A stretch of DNA of 21,750 nt from JASFRI01 sp050115015 (GTDB lineage: Bacteria; Acidobacteriota; Polarisedimenticolia; CBDVAL01), in assembly GCA_050115015.1 (NCBI GenBank), contig JASFRI010000023.1:1-21750 (forward strand). Reading direction: 5' to 3'. Below are positions 13,910 to 21,000 of this stretch, one piece after another (the stretch's first letter is position 1; each line of letters opens with the position of its first letter). Position numbers and translations under genes: made by a program. Below the pieces are notes generated by a model. That model did not search any database. It was given only the letters and a program-made list of their open reading frames with translations, and had not been told where the DNA came from.

Positions 13910-14512
13910 TCAGCGACGCGGCGACGGCGGCTCATCGTCGGGGAGGAGGATCTGCTTGATCCGCTCGACGTCCTCCCGGCAAATGCCGAGGTTCCGTTCC
14001 ACCTCCTGGAGCCGCTTCGAAAGTCCCCGGGCCCTTTCGCCCTCATCCGCCGCGGACTTCTCCAGCCCCTCGAGCGCCTCCAGCAACGCGAGGACCGCGT
14101 CGGCCTGGCGGGACGCGCCGGAGCCCGGGCCCTCATCCTCCACCCGTTCCAGCTCCGTGCGGGCCCGTTCGCGGTCGTGCTCCGGCGAGGCCGGGTCCGC
14201 GAACAGCATCGCCAGCTGGAGGCGGACCTGCGCCCGCCGGGAGGGAGCGATTCCCGGCTGCTGCAAGGCCTCCTCGAGGAGCACGATGGCCGAGGCGGTG
14301 TCACTGGCGTCCAGCGCCCGATCCACCTCTTGCAGCAGGAGATCCTCGGCGGAGGGCAGCGGTTCCACCGGCTCCTGGACCACCGGTGGGCAGGGTTCCG
14401 GCTGCTCCATGGGCGGCGGGGTGGGCTCGGCATGCGGGCGGAGGCTCCGGCATGCCGGCCACAGTGCCAGGGCGAGAACGGCGATCGCCGTCGCCGGAGC
14501 GGCGGCTCTCAT
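13910..14512 (-). CDS. Probable lipoprotein, QseG/YfhG-like, in the sensor-kinase operon
   Basis: A 200-residue protein. A hydrophobic start (MRAAAPATAIAVLALALWPA) runs into C21, a plausible lipidation site though the preceding residues (LWPA) are a weak lipobox. A proline-rich linker (PTPPPMEQPEPCPP) comes next, then a helical repeat-like part (about 55-125) with TPR-like character (ASAIVLLEEALQQPG, RLQLAMLFADP). A heptad-rich coiled coil closes the protein (GLSKRLQEVERNLGICREDVERIKQ). Its ATG overlaps the kinase stop (TGATG), so the two are translationally coupled; an in-frame GTG one codon earlier is possible. Gene position and form match QseG/YfhG, the outer-membrane lipoprotein encoded with the GlrK kinase in enterobacteria, but sequence similarity was not tested. 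Confidence 0.72.
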   Translation of the reverse strand: MRAAAPATAIAVLALALWPACRSLRPHAEPTPPPMEQPEPCPPVVQEPVEPLPSAEDLLLQEVDRALDASDTASAIVLLEEALQQPGIAPSRRAQVRLQLAMLFADPASPEHDRERARTELERVEDEGPGSGASRQADAVLALLEALEGLEKSAADEGERARGLSKRLQEVERNLGICREDVERIKQILLPDDEPPSPRR

Positions 14513-15951
14513 CACACCGCTTCCACCCGCGCGGGGGATTCCACCCGGCCCACCGGAAGGCGGCAGATGAAGCGTGCGCCATGGGGTTGCACCGGCTCCA
14601 TCCAGAGCTCCCCTCCGTGTGCCTCGACGATGGCACGGCTGATGGCAAGCCCCAGGCCGCTGCCGCGCTTTCCCTCCGCGTGCGTGCCGCGGAAGTAGCG
14701 GTCGAAGATCCGCTCCCGCTCCGCCTCCGGCACGCCGGGACCGGTGTCCTCCACCTCGAACCGCAGCGCCGAATTCCCCTCGGGAGAAAGACGCGCCGTC
14801 ACCGATCCCCCCGAGGGGGTATAGCGCAGCGCGTTGCCCAGGAGGTTCCGCACCACCTCGCCGAGGCGGTCCGGGTCCGCCCGGATCTCCTCGGGCAGGT
14901 CCGCCTCGACGTCGATGTGGAGCTCTATCTCCCGCCCGCGCGCCCGGTAGGAGAAGCCCTCGATCTCGCTGCGGAAGAAGGGTGCCAGGGGCACGTCCCG
15001 CGGCTCGAACCGGAGCCTCCCGGCCTCCAGCCGGTTCATGTCGAGGAACTGGTTGATGTACCGCAGCAGCAGACGGGTCTCCTCCTCGAGGAACTCCACG
15101 ATCCGCTGGCGCTCCGACGCCTCCAGGGATTCTCCTTCGGTGCGGAGGATGTCCAGGTAGCCGAGCACCGAGGTGATGGGCGCCTTCAGCTCGTGCGACG
15201 CGATGGAGAGGAACTCCGCCTTCATCTGGTTGAGGGATCGGAGCTCCGTGGCCATGCGGTTGAACTCACGGGTCAGATCGCCGGTCTCGTCGCGGGTGGT
15301 GACGGCGATCTGGTGATCGAACTTCCCCTGAGCCAGCTCCTGGGTCCCCAGGAGAATGCGCCGCAGCGGCAGGACGATGCCGCGGGCCAGCCCCGAGGTG
15401 ATCACGACGGCGACGATCAGCGTGCCCGCCACGGAGAGAAACAGGACGTTCACCGCGCGGCGGCTGATGCGATCGACCTCCGCCATGAGGGTCGTGCGGT
15501 GGCTCACCTCCGCCGCCTGGAGGCTCTGGAGGGCCTCGTCGACCCGGACCGCGCAATCCCCGCGATCGCTGCTTCCCCCGATCGCCTCGGTGATCCCGAA
15601 GACGGTCCTCCCGTAGCACTCCCCCGCGGCCCGCAGGTCGGCGGCCGCCTCGGGATGCCGTGGCTCGACCTGTGCCGCAATCTGGATGACCTGCCGGGAC
15701 AGTCTCCCGGCGCACCGCTCGGCCTCGCGGGCGTAGTCCGCGTCCCCGGTCACGCCATGAAGATCGTCGAACCGCTGGCAATCCCAGAGCAGGTCCCGGC
15801 GCGTGTCGACCCGGAGGGCGCTGGACTGGCGGATCTCCACCGTGAGCTCGTTGACCCGGCGCAGGGCCAGGACGGCGTACGTCGTCGGGGCGAGCATCAG
15901 CACCACGATGACGATGAGAGCGGCGAAGATCTTGTCGCGAATCCGTTGCAT
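14512..15951 (-). CDS. Membrane sensor histidine kinase, GlrK-like
   Basis: A 479-residue HAMP-type sensor kinase. TM1 is about 8-28; a helical periplasmic sensor domain spans about 30-165; TM2 is about 167-187; a HAMP domain spans about 188-240. The HisKA box is SIASHELKAPIT with phospho-acceptor H253. The ATP-binding domain has its N box at RNLLGNALRY (N373), G1 at EDTGPGVP, F box at IFDRYF and G2 at GSGLGLAIS. Length and layout equal GlrK (QseE). The lipoprotein gene overlaps its stop, and the response regulator gene is divergent from it, 195 bases away. It should phosphorylate that regulator in response to an envelope signal. ATG 15951 has a GGAAGGG ribosome site. Pairing with the regulator is inferred from gene order. 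Confidence 0.9.
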   Translation of the reverse strand: MQRIRDKIFAALIVIVVLMLAPTTYAVLALRRVNELTVEIRQSSALRVDTRRDLLWDCQRFDDLHGVTGDADYAREAERCAGRLSRQVIQIAAQVEPRHPEAAADLRAAGECYGRTVFGITEAIGGSSDRGDCAVRVDEALQSLQAAEVSHRTTLMAEVDRISRRAVNVLFLSVAGTLIVAVVITSGLARGIVLPLRRILLGTQELAQGKFDHQIAVTTRDETGDLTREFNRMATELRSLNQMKAEFLSIASHELKAPITSVLGYLDILRTEGESLEASERQRIVEFLEEETRLLLRYINQFLDMNRLEAGRLRFEPRDVPLAPFFRSEIEGFSYRARGREIELHIDVEADLPEEIRADPDRLGEVVRNLLGNALRYTPSGGSVTARLSPEGNSALRFEVEDTGPGVPEAERERIFDRYFRGTHAEGKRGSGLGLAISRAIVEAHGGELWMEPVQPHGARFICRLPVGRVESPARVEAV

Positions 15952-16111
15952 GTACCCTTCCCGTGGGTGCCGCAGGGTCTCGCCGCGGACCGGCTCCGGC
16001 CGTGATGGATGAGAGAACTGCCCCCGATTCTACGCCTGGAGACGCTGGAATGCAGCCCCCGTCCGGACTCCAGGGGAGCCGTGGGGCCGGGAGGGGGGAC
16101 CGGGCCCGGCG

Positions 16112-16140
16112 TTGACGGGGTCCAGCGCCGGTGGTAGGTT
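16112..16140 (+). promoter_or_regulatory. Sigma-70-type promoter of the response regulator, probably leaderless
   Basis: TTGACG (16112-16117), a 17-base spacer and TAGGTT (16135-16140) give a good housekeeping promoter. The expected start is at 16147, the A of the ATG itself, and no separate ribosome site at proper distance is visible. Confidence 0.6.
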
Positions 16141-16146
16141 CCGGAG

Positions 16147-17550
16147 ATGCTCTCGACAACGACCGATCGGGGTGAGGCGGAGGTCGGTGCGGACCGGACG
16201 ATCCTGCTTGTGGAGGACGATCCCAGCCACCGAGCCCTCTACGCCCGCCGGCTCCAGCAGGACGGGTTCCGGGTGATCGAGAGCGAGAGCGCGGAGGCCG
16301 CGCTGGAACGGTTCGCGCCGGAGGTGGCGGCGGTCGTCACCGACATGCGTCTCCCCCGGATGAGCGGCGCGGATCTGATGGACCGCCTGCACCAGAGCCG
16401 TCCCGATCTGCCGGTGATCATCCTCACGAACGCCGGGACCCTGGAGGAGTCGCTGGATCTCATCGACCGGGGGGCCTTCGACTACGTGCAGAAGACCGAA
16501 GGTTTCCGCGACTTCACCCTCCGGGTGGCGCGGGCGATGAAGGTCGGGACCCTGGCCGCGGAGGTGGACCGGCTGCGGACCGAGCTGGAGCGGCGGGACG
16601 CGATCGTCGCGAGCGCGTCGCCGCGGATGCTCGACGTGTTCCGGCGGGTGGACGCGGTGGCCGCGACCTCCTATCCCGTGCTCCTGCTCGGGGAGAGCGG
16701 CACGGGAAAGGAGCTGGTCGCACGCCGCATCCACGAGCGATCGGACCGCCGGGACGCCGCATTCCTGACCGTGAACTGCGGGGCGATCCCACGTGAGCTT
16801 TTCGAGAGCCAGCTGTTCGGGCACTGCAAGGGATCGTTCACCGGTGCGCTGAAGGACCAGGCGGGCCTGTTCGAGGATGCGGACGGTGGCACTTTGTTCC
16901 TCGACGAGGTCGGCGAGATCGACCCCGACCACCAGGTGAAGCTGCTGCGTGCGCTGCAGGCCGGGGAGGTCCAGAGGCTCGGCGAGACCCGCCCCAAGAA
17001 GGTCGACGTGAGGATCGTCGCCGCCACGAACCTGGACCTGAAGCAGGCGGTCAAGGATGGCGCCTTTCGCGAGGACCTCTACTACCGGCTCAACGGTATC
17101 TCGATCTCCCTTCCTCCGCTGAGGGAGCGGCGGGAGGACATCCTCCCCCTGGTCCAGCACTTCCTGGAGACCGCCATGGCCGAGACCGGGCGCAGGGTCG
17201 AGGGCTTCTCCCCCGAGGCGCTCGCGGCCCTGCGGGCCTACGGTTGGCCCGGCAATATCCGGGAGCTCCTGAACAAGGTGCGGCAGTCACTGATCATCTG
17301 CCAGACGGAACGGATCCAGCCGGAGGACCTGGCGCTGGACGTCGAGGATGCGGATCCCTCCGGAGACATGATGCTCCAGGCGCCTCTTGCCGAGGCACGC
17401 CAGATGTTCGAACGGCGCTATCTGGAGAGGCTCCTCACCCGGCATGACGGCAACGTGTCGCGGGCCGCGGAGGCCGCCGGGAAGCACCGGAGCGAGCTGT
17501 ACGCCATCCTCCGGCGGCACGAGATCCGGCCGGAGGACTTCCGCGGCTGA
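16147..17550 (+). CDS. Sigma-54-dependent response regulator, NtrC family (GlrR-like)
   Basis: A 467-residue activator with three domains. The receiver (about 17-130) has acidic residues E23, D24 and D25, phospho-acceptor D66, and K116. The AAA+ domain (about 150-390) has Walker A GESGTGKE at 182-189, Walker B ending in LDE at 252-254, and the sigma-54 contact loop GSFTGA at 229-234, a GAFTGA variant. A Fis-type helix-turn-helix closes the protein (NVSRAAEAAGKHRSELYAILRRHEI). It activates transcription by remodelling the sigma-54 holoenzyme from enhancer-bound oligomers. It is divergent from a GlrK-like kinase. Two sigma-54 promoters 2.4 and 3 kb away are its likely local targets. The regulon is inference; the domain call is firm. 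Confidence 0.93.
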   Translation: MLSTTTDRGEAEVGADRTILLVEDDPSHRALYARRLQQDGFRVIESESAEAALERFAPEVAAVVTDMRLPRMSGADLMDRLHQSRPDLPVIILTNAGTLEESLDLIDRGAFDYVQKTEGFRDFTLRVARAMKVGTLAAEVDRLRTELERRDAIVASASPRMLDVFRRVDAVAATSYPVLLLGESGTGKELVARRIHERSDRRDAAFLTVNCGAIPRELFESQLFGHCKGSFTGALKDQAGLFEDADGGTLFLDEVGEIDPDHQVKLLRALQAGEVQRLGETRPKKVDVRIVAATNLDLKQAVKDGAFREDLYYRLNGISISLPPLRERREDILPLVQHFLETAMAETGRRVEGFSPEALAALRAYGWPGNIRELLNKVRQSLIICQTERIQPEDLALDVEDADPSGDMMLQAPLAEARQMFERRYLERLLTRHDGNVSRAAEAAGKHRSELYAILRRHEIRPEDFRG

Positions 17551-17551
17551 A

Positions 17552-17570
17552 CCCCGGCTTCCGGCCGGGG
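17552..17570 (+). terminator. Small hairpin after the response regulator gene
   Basis: CCCCGGC (17552-17558) pairs with GCCGGGG (17564-17570) across a 5-base loop, 2 bases after the stop codon. There is no T-run. An overlapping alternative fold with the GCGCCCC block near 17585-17592 is possible. Confidence 0.55.
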
Positions 17571-17628
17571 CGCACCCATGGGAACGCGCCCCGGGTGGCG
17601 AAAGCGACAGCACGGCTCCCGGAGCCGG

Positions 17629-17657
17629 TTGACAGTCCCGGCGTCTCGCCGCATCTT
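17629..17657 (+). promoter_or_regulatory. Sigma-70-type promoter for the cytochrome-b-like operon
   Basis: A perfect -35 TTGACA (17629-17634), a 17-base spacer and CATCTT (17652-17657, three of six matches to TATAAT). The expected start near 17664 leaves a leader of about 80 bases before the start codon at 17747. Confidence 0.5.
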
Positions 17658-17746
17658 CCCGCAGGCCCCTGCATCGCCGCGAGGCCGGGGGAGTGGTCCG
17701 TGGTTCCCGCCGAGAGCGTACGACTTCCCCCAGGGAGACACGACGA

Positions 17747-18916
17747 TTGAGTGAACGCAGGAACGTCACCGAGACGGATGGGCCTCACCAACGAGGTCTT
17801 TCGTCTGCCGAGGGGGTGGACCGGGACATCGATGAGGCCCTCGATCTCCTGATCCCGACGGGCCCGGCGGTGCCGGAAACGGACCTGCGCGAGGGGGCCA
17901 TGGAGCTCGCCCGGCAAGCCGTCACGTCCACCGGTGAGGACCCGGAACCGCCGCGGGTGGCGGCGCCGGCTCCCGCGGCCGTGGCGCCGGAGGCCCCGGC
18001 CCCCGCCGGGCCCGTCTCCGTGCGCCGGAAGCGCGAGAACCTCTACGGCTCTCCGAGGGCCAAGCGCCTGGTGCTGGTCCTCGCCCTGGCGGCGCTGCTG
18101 CCGGTGAACGTGGTCGGCCTCGCGTACTACGCCGCCCCGATGGCCCAGCGGGTGCGGTCCCCGATGCACGCCTGGCTCCGCCCCTCGGGTTACCTGGGCC
18201 AGAGCTTCGGGATCGTGGCCTTCGTCCTGTTTCTGTTCCTCTATCTCTATCCGCTGCGAAAGCGGGTGAGGGCCCTGGCGTTCACCGGTTCGATCGCCCG
18301 GTGGCTGGACGTCCACATTGCCGCCGGCCTGCTGATGCCGCTGCTGGGCGCGATGCACGCGAGCTGGCGGTTTCAGGGTCTGGTGGGCCTCGGTTACCTC
18401 TCGCTGCTCGTGGTGGCGCTCAGCGGCATCGTGGGCAAGTACCTCTATGTCCGGATCCCGCGTAGCCGGTCCGGGCTGGAGATGAGCCTGGAAGAGGTGG
18501 ACCGCAGGCGCAGGGAGCTGCTCCGGCGCATCGTCGCCGCCACCGGGCTGGAGGCCTCCGAGGTGGAGTCGCTGCTGGACGGGCCGAAGGAATCCGGCAC
18601 GCGTCGGGGCGTGCTCGGGGGTCTGCTCGCGATGGTGGCTGGCGACCTGGCGCGCGCCCGGGCGGTGCGGCGGCTGAAGGCGAGGATCCGCGCGAGCCGC
18701 GGCGCCCATCGTCTCAGCCGGGCGGCGCTCCGGGAAGTCACGCGCCTGGCCCGCCGGGAGGTCGCCCTGACGCAGCAGCGGCGCATGCTCGATACGACGC
18801 AGCGGATCTTCGGGTACTGGCATGTCGTGCACCGCCCCTTCTCGGCGACGGCGTTCGTCGCCGTGACGATCCACGTCGTTGTCGTGGTCACCCTGGGTGT
18901 GACCTGGTTCCGATGA
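17747..18916 (+). CDS. Di-haem cytochrome-b-like membrane protein
   Basis: A 389-residue protein counted from a TTG start at 17747, chosen for the AGGGAG ribosome site 9 bases upstream; an in-frame GTG at 17693 would extend it by 18 residues. A long N-terminal cytoplasmic part rich in Ala/Pro (about 1-105) is followed by helices at about 107-129, 152-170, 186-204, 212-232 and 363-384. H190/H204 and H362/H376 are each 14 residues apart on two separate helices, the spacing of bis-His di-haem b-type cytochromes. A basic amphipathic stretch (about 240-350) lies between. No named family was recognised with certainty; cytochrome b561/ferric-reductase-like proteins are the nearest idea. It is followed 10 bases later by a flavoprotein that could feed it electrons from NAD(P)H. 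Confidence 0.72.
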   Translation: MSERRNVTETDGPHQRGLSSAEGVDRDIDEALDLLIPTGPAVPETDLREGAMELARQAVTSTGEDPEPPRVAAPAPAAVAPEAPAPAGPVSVRRKRENLYGSPRAKRLVLVLALAALLPVNVVGLAYYAAPMAQRVRSPMHAWLRPSGYLGQSFGIVAFVLFLFLYLYPLRKRVRALAFTGSIARWLDVHIAAGLLMPLLGAMHASWRFQGLVGLGYLSLLVVALSGIVGKYLYVRIPRSRSGLEMSLEEVDRRRRELLRRIVAATGLEASEVESLLDGPKESGTRRGVLGGLLAMVAGDLARARAVRRLKARIRASRGAHRLSRAALREVTRLARREVALTQQRRMLDTTQRIFGYWHVVHRPFSATAFVAVTIHVVVVVTLGVTWFR

Positions 18917-18926
18917 GGGAGGTACC

Positions 18927-20222
18927 GTGCTGACGGTCTACGCACTCCTGGGTGGGACCCTCGTGATGTGTGCCTACTACTTCCGGAAGACCCGGAACGA
19001 GGAGCGCCGCAGCGTGGCCGCGCGTGAAGCCGCGCTGGAGGCAGGCCTGGGGGAGCCACCGACGCTGCACCCGGTGATCGACCCGGAACAGTGCATCGGA
19101 TGCGGCACCTGCGTCACCGCGTGTCCGGAGGGGGAGATCCTGGGGCTGGTCAACGGCAGGGCCGAGCTGGTCGAGCCGTCGCGGTGCATCGGGCACGGTG
19201 CCTGCCGCACCGCCTGTCCCTCCGGCGCGATCACGCTGGTGTTCGGGACGGAGAAGCGCGGGGTGGACATTCCCCTGGTCGCCCCGAATTTCGAGACGAA
19301 CATCCCCGGGATCTTCATCGCCGGCGAGCTCGGCGGCATGGGACTCATCCGCAACGCCATCGAGCAAGGAAGACAGGCTCTCGAGGCGACCCTGGAGCGC
19401 GGGCGCGCGGGACGGGAGTCCCAGCTGGACGTGGTGATCGTGGGCGCGGGGCCGGCGGGCTTTTCCGCATCGCTGGCGGCGCTGCAGCACAAGCTGCGCT
19501 TCGTCACCATCGAGCAGGACACCCTGGGAGGCACGGTCTCACACTACCCCCGGGGGAAGGTGGTGATGACGACCCCGGTCCATCTGCCGATCTTCGGGAA
19601 GGTCAAGCTCCGGGAAACGACGAAGGAACAGCTCCTGGAGTTCTGGCAGGGAGTCGAGGAGAAGGCCGGCCTCCAGGTCCGCTACCTCGAGCGCCTGGAG
19701 GAGGTGACGCCGACCGCGGACGGCTTCCAGGTGCGCACGACCCGTGGAACCCACGAGACGCGCTCGGTGATCCTGGCCATCGGTCGCCGCGGGACGCCCC
19801 GCAAGCTGGGAGTTCCCGGCGAGGGCCAGGAGAAGGTCGTCTTTCGCCTCATCGACCCCCGCGGCTACCGCGGCCGCCACGTCCTCGTCGTCGGTGGTGG
19901 GGACAGCGCCCTGGAGGCCGCCGCCAGCCTTGCCGACGAGCCGGGCACCACCGTCACCCTCTCCTACCGGTCCGAGGCGTTCAGCCGCGCCAAGCCGAAG
20001 AACCGGACCCGTGTGGAGGCCGCCGAGACCCAGGGGAGGCTCCGGGTGCTGCTGCGTTCCCAGGTGCGCTCCATCGGTCCGGACCGCGTGGCCATCGATC
20101 ACGCGGGGACGACGATGGAGATCCCCAACGACGGGGTCATCGTCTGTGCCGGAGGGATCCTCCCGACCCCGTTCCTCAAGAAGATCGGTATCGAGGTGGA
20201 GACCAAGCACGGCACGGCCTGA
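18927..20222 (+). CDS. Membrane-anchored flavoprotein with two ferredoxin motifs, thioredoxin-reductase-like fold
   Basis: A 431-residue protein from GTG 18927, with GAGGGAGGT just upstream. A single N-terminal helix (about 2-18) probably anchors it. Two ferredoxin motifs follow: C56-C59-C62-C66 (CIGCGTCVTACP) and C87-H90-C93-C97 (CIGHGACRTACP, His replacing a Cys). Then comes a stretch VPLVAPN-like to IPGIFIAGELGGMGLIRNA (about 116-143), which is the C-terminal FAD-closing motif of thioredoxin-reductase-like enzymes. After it come the FAD-binding GAGPAG (173-178) and the NAD(P)-binding GGGDSALE (323-330). The usual final motif is missing at the end. No redox CxxC is present, so it is not a disulfide reductase. 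Probable role: NAD(P)H or ferredoxin oxidation linked to the cytochrome-b-like partner. Confidence 0.82.
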   Translation: MLTVYALLGGTLVMCAYYFRKTRNEERRSVAAREAALEAGLGEPPTLHPVIDPEQCIGCGTCVTACPEGEILGLVNGRAELVEPSRCIGHGACRTACPSGAITLVFGTEKRGVDIPLVAPNFETNIPGIFIAGELGGMGLIRNAIEQGRQALEATLERGRAGRESQLDVVIVGAGPAGFSASLAALQHKLRFVTIEQDTLGGTVSHYPRGKVVMTTPVHLPIFGKVKLRETTKEQLLEFWQGVEEKAGLQVRYLERLEEVTPTADGFQVRTTRGTHETRSVILAIGRRGTPRKLGVPGEGQEKVVFRLIDPRGYRGRHVLVVGGGDSALEAAASLADEPGTTVTLSYRSEAFSRAKPKNRTRVEAAETQGRLRVLLRSQVRSIGPDRVAIDHAGTTMEIPNDGVIVCAGGILPTPFLKKIGIEVETKHGTA

Positions 20223-20262
20223 ACCAACGTCCCAATTATGGCTCGACGGCGGGGCGAGAGGG

Positions 20263-20814
20263 TCAGATCGCCATCGCCCCCACCACGACGATCCACATCA
20301 CCGCGGCGATGAGCGTCTTTCCGGCGGTGCCCCCGAGCCGGCCCAGGGCGGCGCCGAGTGCCGCCCGGCGGGAGCCGGCCCAGGAGCGGCCGGCAAGCCG
20401 GTCGCCGAGCAACGCGCCGGCGGCGGCTCCCGCGGCGCCGCCGGCCAGCACGATCGCCAGCCACGCCGGAACGACCCACAGGAACGGCAAGGCGAGGGAG
20501 CCCGCCAGCGAGGCGCCGATGGCCGCACCGGCGATGGCGGCCGGGACGGACAGCACCGCCCCCCGGCGCGAGCCGCCGGCCCGGCGGGAGCCGACGGCCC
20601 CGGAGGTCGTCTCCACGATCTCGCCGAGCACCGCGAGCGCCAGCAGCGCTCCCAGGCACCACCAGCCGAAGGTCCCTTGCCCGCGCAGGATCCAGGCGGA
20701 GAGTGCCGTCGCGGCGAGGATCAGCCAGGTCCCGGGAAGCTGGAACAGGACCGCCACCACCCCCAGGCCATTGACGATAAGGAGGAGCGATAGCACGACT
20801 GCTTGCTGGAGCAT
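20263..20814 (-). CDS. DUF456 membrane protein
   Basis: A 183-residue very hydrophobic protein. An N-terminal helix with the DUF456-type motif (LLIVNGLGVVAVLFQLPGTWLI) is followed by helices at about 38-58, 81-103 and 107-132, the latter rich in Gly/Ala (AGGAAGAAAGALLGDRLAG). A C-terminal amphipathic part ends in a last helix (KTLIAAVMWIVVVGAMAI). The function of the family is unknown. ATG 20814 was chosen because it begins right before the first helix; a GTG at 20853 would add 13 residues. It converges with the flavoprotein gene, 40 bases apart, with no clear hairpin between. Confidence 0.8.
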   Translation of the reverse strand: MLQQAVVLSLLLIVNGLGVVAVLFQLPGTWLILAATALSAWILRGQGTFGWWCLGALLALAVLGEIVETTSGAVGSRRAGGSRRGAVLSVPAAIAGAAIGASLAGSLALPFLWVVPAWLAIVLAGGAAGAAAGALLGDRLAGRSWAGSRRAALGAALGRLGGTAGKTLIAAVMWIVVVGAMAI

Positions 20815-21000
20815 GTCATGGTCCCGGTGGGGATCCGGCGGCCCCGATGCCACGCGGCGCCTCCAGGGTATTCGATCCCGGATCGCCCCGCGATGCCGCC
20901 GTGTGGGGCCGGCGGGACCCCGGCGTAGACGGAGGAGAGGGCAGGGCCCGCGGGAGCCGTCCGGGCCACATCGGCGGGAAGGGGCCGACGCGGCGGGTTC

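Noticed and set aside
20827..20842. Sigma-54-like TGGCATCGGGGCCGCC upstream of the DUF456 gene
   Set aside because: The -24 half is good, but the -12 half (CCGCC) departs from TTGCW at three positions.
20945..20967. Hairpin beyond the end of the multihaem cytochrome gene
   Set aside because: Only a 6-bp stem over an 11-base loop, about 35 bases past the stop; too weak to call a terminator.
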